From the NCBI GenBank assembly GCA_007844125.1, contig CM017564.1:26398494-26462493 (forward strand): a stretch of DNA of 64,000 bases, given 5' to 3'. The stretch is from Sinonovacula constricta (Eukaryota; Mollusca; Bivalvia; Cardiida; Solecurtidae). This document shows positions 24,876 through 37,300 of the stretch, one piece after another. The position numbers and the translations under genes are program-made. Every line of letters starts with the position of its first letter. Within the stretch, counting starts at the first letter, position 1. The notes beneath the pieces were generated by a model. The model was not told the origin of the DNA, did no database searches, and saw nothing but the letters and a program-made list of their open reading frames with translations.

Positions 24876-25076
24876 TTTATTCTTTATAAAATAGCATGTC
24901 ACACACGACTTTCTATCGAACACCTTGAATAGTTTCAACAAGAAAATGTGATTATGTATTATATAATTTGTACAACTTGTTTAATCTTCTAGCAAAGATG
25001 TAATTATTTTTCCAAAAACATTTAAAAATCGCTCACCAAATACAATGCTGTCGATAAAAAAAAGTTATGTTTTATT
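24876..25076 (-). terminator. Poly(A) signals of the SLCO gene
   Basis: Minus-strand AATAAA at 25076-25071 (about 45 nt after the stop) and at 24881-24876 (about 240 nt after). Either could serve. Confidence 0.45.
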
Positions 25077-25119
25077 TTTGCACTGCACAAAAGAACACAC
25101 CAAACATGAAAGTTAAACT

Positions 25120-25397
25120 TTAATCTTTAAACTTGTATTTCTTCATAAGAATGTCCGACCCTGGCTTCACAGCTTTGTGTCGTTTGGTGACTTCGCTGGG
25201 CCATTTGGTCATTTTCCAGGAGCAGGCTAGACCGACGGTGTAGATGAGGATGGCGGCACACCGACAGGCAATGTTCAGACCGAACAGGTTGTACCGCAAT
25301 GATGTGATGTCATACAGACTGCACGACCCTCTTACTGACCACCACAGACATGTTGAGTCGATGAGTTTCCCGCCAATAACTGGTCCTGGTATCATGG
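25120..25397 (-). CDS. SLCO: SLCO exon 9 and C terminus
   Basis: [27 protein letters not shown], the last membrane helix, and a lysine-rich cytosolic tail ending KKYKFKD before TAA. Confidence 0.94.
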
Positions 25398-28300
25398 CTG
25401 CAACATTTAATCAGTGCACAATCAATCCAGTGGATAATCCTTACCTTATTGTGACAAGTGTTACCCGAAGCTGAGTCATTATTTTGATGTGTAACCATGA
25501 AATAATTGGCACATGTAAACCGATATACTTTTTTTATATTTAATTATCAATTATTAATATGCATCATAATTAAATATATTTAAAATTCAATTCTGAGAAA
25601 AAGAAGAGAAAAAAAAGCACACGTTTTTATAATCAGTTTTTTAATCGTGTTTGTTTTTATATGGTGTTTTATTGTCATTAATATTTACCACAAGTCCGGT
25701 CAACTTTTCACATAAGGAATCAATCTTTTACCTAATAGCGACATGGACAGTGACGAAATTCCCACACCCATTGACTTCACTTCATTTGGAACGGATCTGT
25801 AACGAGCAAGCATTTCCACATCCTGAATACGAGCATGACGTAACTGTGATAGAGTATAACCTGAATAAGAGGATGTCAATGTGTTGAAGTACAACCTAAA
25901 TACGGGGATAGTGTTCATGTGTTCGAGTACAACCTGAATACGGGGATGGTGTCCATGTCTTCGAGAACAACCTGAATACGAGGATATTGTCAATCTGTTC
26001 GAGTACAACCTGAATACGAGGATATTGTCAATCTGTTCGAGTACAACCTGAATACGAGGATATTGTCAATCTGTTCGAGTACAACCTGAATACGAGGATA
26101 TTGTCAATCTGTTCGAGTACAACCTGAATACGAGGATATTGTCAATCTGTTCGAGTACAACCTGAATACGAGGATATTGTCAATCTGTTCGAGTACAACC
26201 TGAATACGAGGATATTGTCAATCTGTTCGAGTACAACCTGAATACGAGGATATTGTCAATCTGTTCGAGTACAACCTGAATACGAGGATTGTGTTCATGT
26301 GTTCGAGTTCAACCTGAGTACGAGAATGGCGTTCACGTGGTTGAGTGCAACCTGAATACGAGAATGGTGTCCATGTGTTCGAGTACAACACGAATATGGG
26401 ATGATATTCATGTGTTCGAATACAACCATTATACGAGGATAGTGTCCATGGTTTCTAGTACAATCTGAGTACGACGATGGTGTTCACGTGGTTGAGCGCA
26501 AACTGAATACGAGGATGGTGTCCATGTGTTCAAGTACAACCTGAGTACGAGGATGGTGTCCATGTGTTCAAGTACAACCTGGGTACGAGGATGGTGTCCA
26601 TATGTTAATGTACAACCTGGGTACGAGGATGGTGTCCATGTGTTCGAGTACAACCTGAATACGAGAATTGTGTTCATATGTTCGAGTACAACCTGAGTAC
26701 GAGGATGGTGTTCACGTGGTTGAGCGCAACCTGAATACGAGGATGGTGCCCATGTGTTCGAGTACAACCTGAATACGAGAACTGTGTTCATGTGTTCGAG
26801 TACAACCTGAGTACGAGGATGGTGTTCACGTGGTTGAGTGCAACCTGCATACGAGGATGGTGTCCATGTGTTCGAGTACAACCTGAATTCGAGGATTTTG
26901 TTCATGTGTTCAAGTACAGCCTGAATACGGGGATGGTGCTCATGTGCTAGAGTACAACATGAGTATGGTAATGGTGTCAATGTGTTCGAGTACAACCTGA
27001 ATACGAGGAGGGTGTCAATGTGTTCAAGTACAAACTGAATACGAGGATGGTGTCCATGTGTTCAAGTACAACCTGAATACGAGGATGGTGTCCATGTTTT
27101 TGAATACAACCTTAGTAAGAGGATGGTGTTCATGTGTTCGAGTACAACCTGAATACGAGGATGGTGTCCATGGGTTCGAGTACAACTTGAGTACGAGGAT
27201 CGTGCTCATGTGTTCGAGTACAACATAAGTACGGGGGTGGTGTCAATGTGTTCGAGTACAACCTGAATACGAGGATGGTGTTAATGGGTTCAAGAAAAAC
27301 TCCAAATACGAGGATGGTGTTTGTCCTTGTATTCGAGTACAACCTGATTACGATAATGGTGTCGATGTGTTCAAGTACAACCTGGGTACGAGGATGGTGT
27401 CCATGTGTTCAAGTACAACATGAGTACGAGGATGGTGTCCATATGTTCAAGTACAACCTGGGTACGAGAATGGTGTCCATGTGTTCAAGTACAACCTGAG
27501 TACGAGGATGGTGTCAATGTGTTCGAGTACAACCTGAGTACGAGGATGGTGTCCATATGTTCAAGTACAACCTGGGTACGAGGATGGTGTCTATGTGTTC
27601 AAGTACAACCTGAGTACGAGATGGTGTCCATGTGTTCAAGTACAACCTGAGTACGAGGATGGTGTCCATGTGTTCAAGTACAACCTAAGTACGAGATGGT
27701 GTCCATGTGTTCAAGTACAACCTGAGTACGAGGATGGTGTCCATGTGTTCAAGTACAACCTAATTACGAGGATGGTGTCAATGTGTTCAAGTACAACCTG
27801 AGTACGAGATGGTGTCCATGTGTTCAAGTACAACCTGAGTACGAGGATGGTGTCCATGTGTTCAAGTACAACCTAAGTACGAGGATGGTGTCAATGTGTT
27901 CAAGTACAACCTGACTACGAGGATGGTGTCAATGTGTTCAAGTACAACCTGGGTACGAGGATGGTGTCAATGTGTTCAAGTACAACTGGGGTACGAGGAT
28001 GGTGTCCATGTGTTCAAGTACAACCTGAGTACGAGGATGGTGTCCATGTGTTCGAGTACAACATGAATATGAGGATGATGTTAATGTGTACGAGGACAAA
28101 TTAAGAAATATAATGTCAATTTGTTCAAGTACAACCTGAGTATGAGAACGATGTCAATAACTTCGAGTACTACCCGAGTAGGATGATGGTGTTATCCGTA
28201 ATTATTATTTATAGCAAGTCCAGAATACAGGCTAATCGTAGAAATGATCGGAATGTTCCGAAGAGGATGGTCTGAATGTGTTCGAGCATGCCCTAACTGA

Positions 28301-31300
28301 AGATGGTGTCAGTGTGTTCGAGTACTCTTTGCGTTAGGCTGATGTCTGTATTTAGGCACTACGTGAGTGAAGATGGTGTCAATGTGTTTGTGTACTACCT
28401 GGGTAAGGATGGTTTATGTGTTTGAAGACACCCCGAGTTTGAGGATGGTGTCAATGTGTTAACGTACTACATGAGTAAGGATGGTGTCTGTGTTTGGGCA
28501 CGACCTGAGTGAAGATGGTGTCCGTGTTTGAGTACTATTTGCGAAATTTTGCGTTAGGCTGATGTCTGTATTTAGGCACTACGTGAGTGAAGATGGTGTC
28601 AATGTGTTTGTGTACTACCTGGGTAAGGATGGTGTATGTGTTTGAAGACACCCCGAGTTTGAGGATGGTGTCAATGTATTAAAGTACTACATGAGTAAGG
28701 ATGGTGTCTGTGTTTGGGCACGAACTGAGTGAAGATGGTGTCAATGTGTTCGAGTACTGTCTGAGTGAGGATGGTGTTAATATGTTTGAGCACTACCTGA
28801 GTATGAGGATAATGTATGTGTTTGAGCACTACCTGTGTAAGGATGTATTTGTGTTTGGGCATGACCTGAGTAAAGATTGTGTCAATATGTACTACCTGAG
28901 TATGAGGATGGTGTAAATGTGTTTGAGCACTAAATGAGCATGAGGATGGCGTAAATGTGTTCGAGTACTACCTTAGTATGGGCATGACGTCAATGTGTTA
29001 GAGTACTACCTGAGAATGAGAATGACGTCAATGTGTTCGGGTACTACCTGAGTATGAGAATGACGTCAATGTGTTCGGGTACTACCTGAGTATGAGAATT
29101 ACGTCATTGTGTTCGACTATTACCTGAGTATGAGAATGACGTCAATGTGTTCGGGTACTACATGAGTATGAGAATGACGTCAATGTATTCGAGTACTACC
29201 TGAGAATGAGAATGACGTCAATGTGTTCGAGTATTATCTGAGTATGAGAATGACGTCAATGTATTCGAGTACTACCTGAGAATGAGAATGACGTCAATGT
29301 GTTCGAGTATTATCTGAGTATGAGAATGACGTCAATGTGTTCGAGTATTACCTGAGTATGAGAATGACGTCAATGTGTTCGAGTACTACCTGAGTATGAG
29401 AATGACGTCAATGTGTTTGGGTACTACCTGAGTATGAGAATGGCGTCACTGTGTTTGAGTACTACCTGAGTATGAGAATGGCGTCAATGTGCTCGAGTAT
29501 TACCTGAGTATGAGAATGACGTCAATGTGTTCGACTATTACCTGAGTATGAGAATGACCTCAATGTGTTCGAGTATTACCTGAGTATGAGAATGGCGTCA
29601 ATGTGCTCGAGTATTATGTGTTCGAGTACTACCTGAGTATGAGAATGAAGTCAATGTGTTCGAATATTATGTGTTCAAAAACTACCTGAATATGAGAATG
29701 ACGTCAATGTGTTCGAATATTACCTGAGTATGAGAATGACGTCAATGTGTTCGGGTACTACCTGAGTATGAGAATGACGTCAATATGTTTGAGTATAACC
29801 TGAGTATGAGAATTACGTCAATGTGTTCGAGTATTACCTGAGTATGAGAATGACGTCAATGTGTTCGAGTATTACCTGAGTATGAGAATGACGTCAATGT
29901 GTTCTGGTACTACATGAGCATGAGAATGACGTCAGTGTGCTCGAGTATTACCTGAGTATGAGAATTACGTCAATGTGTTCGAGTATTACCTGAGTATGAG
30001 AATGACGTCAATGTGTTCGAGTATTACCTGAGTATGAGAATGACGTCAATGTAATCGGGTACTACCTGAGTATGAGAATGGCGCAACTGTGTTCGAGTTC
30101 TTTCGAGTTCTACCAGAGTAAGAATAGTGTTAATGTGTTACCTGAGAAGGAGGATGAAGACGGGAACCATCATGGAGGCGGAGACAACACTGGTCACAAA
30201 GGCCACAATACAAAACGGCAGCAGCATATTACAGTCGAATTCACAAAGACCAGGGGTCGCCTCGCCGCCTGGCACACATGTGCAGTTTGTTAACGTCTAC
30301 AAAAGAGCAACAAAGACGCATCAGAGTGAAGTTTTATTAAATTATTTTTAATCAATTAGTCACAAGTGCGCTCATTTATAAGTTTTTGCTATGATACGAA
30401 TTAAAAATAAAGTAACAAATGTAGTGCAAATTGAGTTAAAATGTCAATTTTCGATTTCCGCTGTCGCTGTCGATCATGTAGCATGTTCGCTGCCGTATAA
30501 CTTTTAAATAGCGAATATAAAAAAGGAATAAGACAATGACAGTGACTATAGGACTTCAAGTCCTCTCGTGGGTGCATGTAATTCCGACATCGACCTCTGC
30601 TTTTACTTATTTTGGGACGTGTGTTTGTAAGCTTCTAGGTCCAATTTGAAGAATCCGTGATCTAGGAACTGAACTGCACGTATGACACATTAAATTGACT
30701 TTTGTTGGGGTAATGCTTCTCTTTGATACCGTTCGCTTATTCTTAATTATCTTAATTCTTCTTAAGTGCAGTTTTGTTCTTCCCAGAACCTTGCACTTAT
30801 CTTGTAGGCTTGTTTTTTTTTATTTTGCCTAGAAGTTAGGCGTGTTATTTTAGCTTAAAAAATACAATTACATAATAACAAGACATTTGACCGCGGCACG
30901 ACATGGGCTTTGTTACAACACAACAAGCAAGGGTGTAAAGCCAAAGGACATATGGAAATCACCAAAGAATGATATCACACGTGACAGATTACACTAGTTG
31001 TAGAGCACATTTTATAAGGATATTTTTGTATGTGACATTTAAAGTTAACTCAAGGTGAGTATCGTGTATTCGTGCGTAAACATAATCATATGCAAATTGG
31101 GTTTGTCAAGCACGATTTTGTAACATGAACACTGTAATGCAACATACTGTGTTTTCATTACCCTGGATGTTATGAACATCGCACACGCTAATTGAAGATA
31201 CGAAACAACGCTTTCTTATAACAAAGATACAAGATTAATTGTAGGACAGAAACATTCGTATTGACAGATCGGCTATATGACAAAGACTAATAAAAATAAG

Positions 31301-34300
31301 CAAAACAAAATACTTGTTACCAAAAAGCACGCCAGTGTATCGTTATTAATTTAAAAGACTTAAAAGTACCAACGTTTCAACGGTCAAAGGTACTTTTTGT
31401 GTGTATTAATTGCAACTGCATGTCATGTGCATGGGATCAAATAATTTCTATAAAGCCAATCATTGTTCCGTTAATTTTTTTTAAAAACAACAACAACAAA
31501 CAATTCAGATACTAACCCAATTTAAACACAAAAAAAGATGGACATTTTGCCACAGACTAATTTAAATTCACGGAAGTTTACGAGAACACTGTCCATAAAA
31601 TTATTAAAAGTCTTAATGTCCGGAAATCCACCGGGGTTGATAAAAGATCTGCAAACAACCCAGACTTGGTGATAGAGAACTAATTCCGTAATTCACAACT
31701 CTTATCAATATCTCAATAAAATCAGGAGCTTTCCCTCACAGACTAAAGAGAGCACAAATTACCCTACTGTTTAAGAATTATAACCCACTAGGCAAATACA
31801 ATTATAGGCCATTTAGTTTATTTCCAATCCCTTGGAAAATATTTGAAATAAACAAACATACACTCTATTCTCAACTTTTCAGAACACGTCGAAAATATAT
31901 TTGATAAGTTTGTGTTTTCCGTAAGGCCATGGATGCCAAATAACTTTATTTAAGACGCCGCCAGACCGGAAAAGTGCGCTTGACAAAAATTACTATGTGG
32001 AGACTGTATTAATGAATTTTTTAAATGCCTTTGATGTTTTTGAATCCTGGAATCCAAGCTATTTTCATTTCGTCTGACACAAAACACAAAGAAACCTTCA
32101 TCAAACTATCTATCACAAAGAAAGCAACAACTAAAAATCGGCGGAACAGTCAGTAGCTGGTCTGAAGTTACTTAAGGTGTTCCACAGGGTTCCATTTTTG
32201 GACCACTACTGTTAAAACTTATTACAAATGATATTTTCTTCTTCTTTCAGAAACGTACACGGTATAACTATGGAGATGACGCCTAATCGTTTCACACGCC
32301 TAGCTTTTAAACCTTAATGTCTTCATCCCACCGGCCGCAATAGCTCAGGTGGTAGAGCGTCGGCTTGCGGATCAGGATGTCGTGGGTTCAAACCCCGGCC
32401 GGGTCGAACGAAAGACTTTGGTAGTAGTGGCTTCCCTCCTAACGCTCTGGGCTAAAGGGACAGCATAACGCCTGACTCATCGGTGTCAGTATAATGGACC
32501 GGCCGGGTTCAGCCCATGGGCACCTCATAAGTGCCCCTATGTTATAATGATAGAAATGTCGCTGTTTGGAATGGTAAAGCTTTTAAATGCTCCATCTGCT
32601 TGCATCTTTAGGCTCTTGGATTTGTTGCAAATGACTTGAAGTTATTTAGTATCCGGTTTCATGTAGTTGACGTTTTAGGGTATGTTTATCTTAACAGGTA
32701 AAAAAAGTTAACATAAATATTGTCCGACTTCCAGTGTTATACTCTTATAGATGGATTTGTGACTTTTTTCTCACTTTTTGAAACATTTTATTGCATTCAC
32801 GGATTAACGTAGATTTCATATTTGGGTTATTAGCATTTTTCTTTGTAATATTATTAAATAACAGTACACGAATAGTCGGTTGTAAAAGTTTATTTCGAGC
32901 TTATGCTGATTTATTGCAATCTTGCCGTCTCAAAATAAAATTCCTCCATCCATCCATCCAAACATCCACCCATACATTCACCTATCCATGCATGTACCCA
33001 CCCATCCATGCATGCACCCACCCATCCATGCATGTACCCACCCATCCATGCATGTACTCACCCATCCATGCATGTACTCACCCATCCATGCATGTACCCA
33101 CCCATCCATGCATGTACCCACCCATTCATGCATGTACTCACCCATCCATGCATGTACCCACCCATCCATGCATGTACTCATCCATCCATGCATGTACTCA
33201 CCCATCCATGCATGTACCCACCCATCCATGCATGTACCCACCCATCCATGCATGTACCCACCCATTCATGCATGTACCCACCCATACATGCATGTACCCA
33301 CCCATCCATGCATGTACTCATCCATCCATGCATGTACTCACCCATCCATGCATGTACCCACCCATTCATGCATGCACCCATTCATCCATCCAAACACCCA
33401 TCCATCCATGCATGTACCCACCCATCCATGCATGTACCTACCCATTTATGCATGTACTCACCCACCTATGCATGTACCCATTCATCCATCCAAACACCCA
33501 CCCATCCATGCATGTACCCATCCATCCATCCAAACAACCACCCATACATGCATGTACCCATCCATCCATCCATTCGTCCATTCATCCAATCTACCAATAC
33601 CAACAATAAGTTACCCGAGTTATTTGTCCTGGTATATCTGGGCACCCGGCGTGACAGGGGGAGAAATAATTGGCACCATCCGACCCACACACCGGCATGT
33701 AGGGGGATCCTGTCACCTCACACGTATCATTGCAGAACCGGGAGCTTACAAAGCCAGGACCTAACCTACAAGAGTAAAATCATTGCATTTACAGAACATT
33801 TAATGGATTTACAGATAAACGTGCAGGACGATTCGATTTGTCTGTTTTTTTCACAAACAAGTTCACTTAGCGATTGTGGATTCACTCGAATTTATTTTTG
33901 TGTGATTTTTGACACTTTCTATCGTAAATAAGTACTTTTACTGATGCCCGGCTCATATGTTTGCATTATTTCGACCAAACTTAAAATTAGAAAAGGCTTG
34001 GTAAATATATATATTTTAGTTATCTCACCTTTACACACAATAACACATCACTATCACTTGTCCATGCTAGTTTGGAGAAATACTTGGCTGAGATAAATAG
34101 GTGGAGTAATCCGCGCAAGAATTTGTAAAATCACCATGGTCAATAACAATCGGAACTCCTCCGGTAATTCCGTCCTGGGACAATCATCCCTCGGATGTAT
34201 CTGGTGCAATGATACTTGCTCAAATCACGATCGTTTTGTTCGCCGGAAGTCGGAAGAAGATGCATAAAATGTAGTTCGCACAAAACATAAACAATGGCGT

Positions 34301-37300
34301 CGTTTGACAGCTGTGTCTTTGCTGCGCCGGGTAAATCAAACTCGGATGATTTAAATTTGAAGCAGCCAAAAAGTGAATTTTTACAGGCATTGTACTATAG
34401 TGATCTGTTATCCGAGCTGCCATCTTTGTTTTGACGTCTGTCACAAAAGAAGTCCCATTTAGGGAAATGGCCGAGGTAATCCGACTACCTACATACATCC
34501 GGGAGATGATTTGTGAATTATCCGAGGTGTTCCGATTGGGTCAATAATTCCAGAATGAAACAATGCAGTCTGAGTTATCTCTCCTTAAGGTAAAGCAAGT
34601 GTTATAGAAAATATATATATATAAGTTGGAAATTAACTCAACGGATGAGTTGTATACTTCAATGTAGACGTGTATGGCAAATTTGAAGAAAATTCTCCAT
34701 CCAGTTTTGAATTTATGGATATTTTTGTCTTCTAAAGTTGGCATTAAAGGAGTCTCTTTTTTAGAAATAAGAAAACACCAAATATTCTGTTGTATTCTCT
34801 ATAAGGGAAGTGTTTTGCTATTGTGTATCACTTGGAAAATATAATGCCTTAGATAAACAAACCAGACGTGTAACTTGATTGGTCAGACTTAAACTTACCC
34901 AACTATGTAATTAATTGTTTACAAACCCAACACGTTTAAGACAATTTTTTTCCATTTTTTTCTGCTTACTGTACGTTACTGCAAAAAGCAACGAGCTCTT
35001 GAAAGCCACGCGACTTATTTCAGACCTGCCCAAAATGTTTTATAAAGTATTTGTGTTGAGGCTGCAAAATAAAAATTATTTTCACCAAATGGTTTTCATT
35101 TTTTTAGAAGTTGAATATACCAGGTAACAAATTTGTAATTAAATTTAGCATTGCAATCATGCAGATAAAATTTATTTACAAAAATATATTAAAAACTGTA
35201 CATGTTTCCTTCTTAATCTGGTAGAGTGATGAAGAAATCATTGTAAATGTGAAAAAGTAAAGAGAAAAAAGTTGGCCATTCGTAACCATACCGGGATTCG
35301 AACCCTCAACCCCCAATTCAACCCTAATTTTGATACTCTTCAATTGGAGGTGTAGCGTTACATTTGTTCTACCTTAACGCATAACTTTCCATCAATATTA
35401 ATGATGAATAACTTCTTATACAATAACAAAGAAGCTGTCCACGTATAAACTTTCTAAAAAATGTTCTATAAAAATAGCAAAGGGTAATCACTCCGGAAAG
35501 AACAATGCTGTCGGATTTATCCATCTTTGCAAGTATGAGCAACAAACGAGATTTTTTAAGTCTAAGAATTTTAAATAAAATAAGTAAAACAACAACAACA
35601 AAAATTATTTCCCGGAAGGAACGATGTTATCGGACAATGTCAACTTTACGCATTTAGAAATTTCAACCCCTCTTGTAGGCTATATATGAAGAAATCCCAA
35701 TGAATGAGCAACTGTCCGCACACTATTTTTAAAGAAATAAAAATCAGCAAGAAAAACGGCAAAAACGCTGAAATGAACAATTCAATCTGACTTATCTCAA
35801 GGACAGACGGACAGACGATGGTTCTTACTATGGATTAGGGTGGGGTTGTTCTGTATACTGTTTTAAAATCACAATAAAAAGATGGTATCCTACAGTCGTC
35901 TGGCACAAAGCATGTATTTTTCCCCCACGGTTTGGGGCATGTAGGTGCATATACCCATACTAAAGAAGATACATATTGTTAGACAGTACAAACTGAGAAT
36001 CACTATAAACGGTCATTCTTTCCAAAAATATAAATATGCAAGACAGGTAACTCGTCTAAAAATAGATTTCGACGTCGGAGCAAATTACCTGGATAACGAT
36101 ATAATGTGATCTCAAAAGTAAATTGTCACGTGGTTTACTTGGTTTAAAAAATAACTGCAGCGTGGCACAGACAGGAAATACCTGTTTGCAATGTTGAGTA
36201 GAGATTTATGCTTCACCGTTAATTTAGACCTAGAACATCAATTAACACCTTTTTGCAGGACCTTTCAGGTAACAACGATTCATTTAGTTATTTGAGAAAA
36301 ACAACCTTTGGTCAAAACTGTTGGATACCACCTTTAAACCCCAACAAGCCCAAACATAACCCTTAAATAACCAAACCAACGTACACAACCACAGATCAAC
36401 ACTTTAAACGCGAGCCCTCAGAAGCAGACTTAGGCTGAAACTAAGACGACAGGGTTTGTGGGAAATTAATAATCCGATTAATTCGAAAAGTTTTACTGCA
36501 CTTCGTGTGCCAACGGTATTTCATTTTGCATTAATTTTGGCAAGATGCACGTAGACCCTGGATGTCCTGACTCTGTAATGTACGTATATCCTTTCCCTCG
36601 ATTATTTACGTATGTGTACTTAATTTATGACTACCTCAAATTCGCTAACACACACTTAAGAAGATGAAGTATTCATAAATATTGGGCAAAATTTGGTGAA
36701 AGGTAACACTAAGGGTTAGTTAACATCACCAACTAGGGGTGAACAGTCAGGGTAGAGATAACACCAGGTAGTTTAATGTCTCGCCTGCTCCTCAAAACAC
36801 AAACAACAAGCAAAATCGTGTCTAGAAAGCAAACGTTCCTATCCAGACATAGAAACTGCAACTGTCAATACAATTTTTATGAAATGTCTATAAATCTAAA
36901 ATTGCTTGAATACATTTCTAATGTCCCAAAACACTGAAAAAAAACAACACCACTCACAAGGTGGCGCTCTTAACCTCGACCGCCCTTGATGTAAGAAGAA
37001 ATTAGAAGTAGAAATTAACCAAATGATATGTTTTATCTTAATTAAAACAATAACATTTTGTTTTCATTTTGTCCTTTCCGAAACACAAAATCCCGGGTGA
37101 AAAAAACCGTAATGTTAAGGCTATTTCTCCAGAGTTTCATTCCCCATTTTACAGTGACTGACAGACAGATAGACAGACAGATTTTTATTTAGTATATAAT
37201 GGCCACCGGCCCAAAATACACATCATTTACAGAAGCATATACAAGAGTTGTGTTTATATTCATACAATAAACATAAAAAGACAGCTTATTTTCACATGTA

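Noticed and set aside
26000..26290. CRISPR-like appearance of regular identical repeats
   Set aside because: Repeats are contiguous with no unique spacers, and the context is a eukaryotic intron.
26429..26995. 188-codon minus-strand repetitive ORF
   Set aside because: Lies wholly within the SLCO intron 7 minisatellite.
33008..33931. 307-codon plus-strand ORF rich in His-Pro-Cys-Met
   Set aside because: Most of it is the 20-bp array, open in all three frames; its end overlaps the minus-strand Kazal exon.
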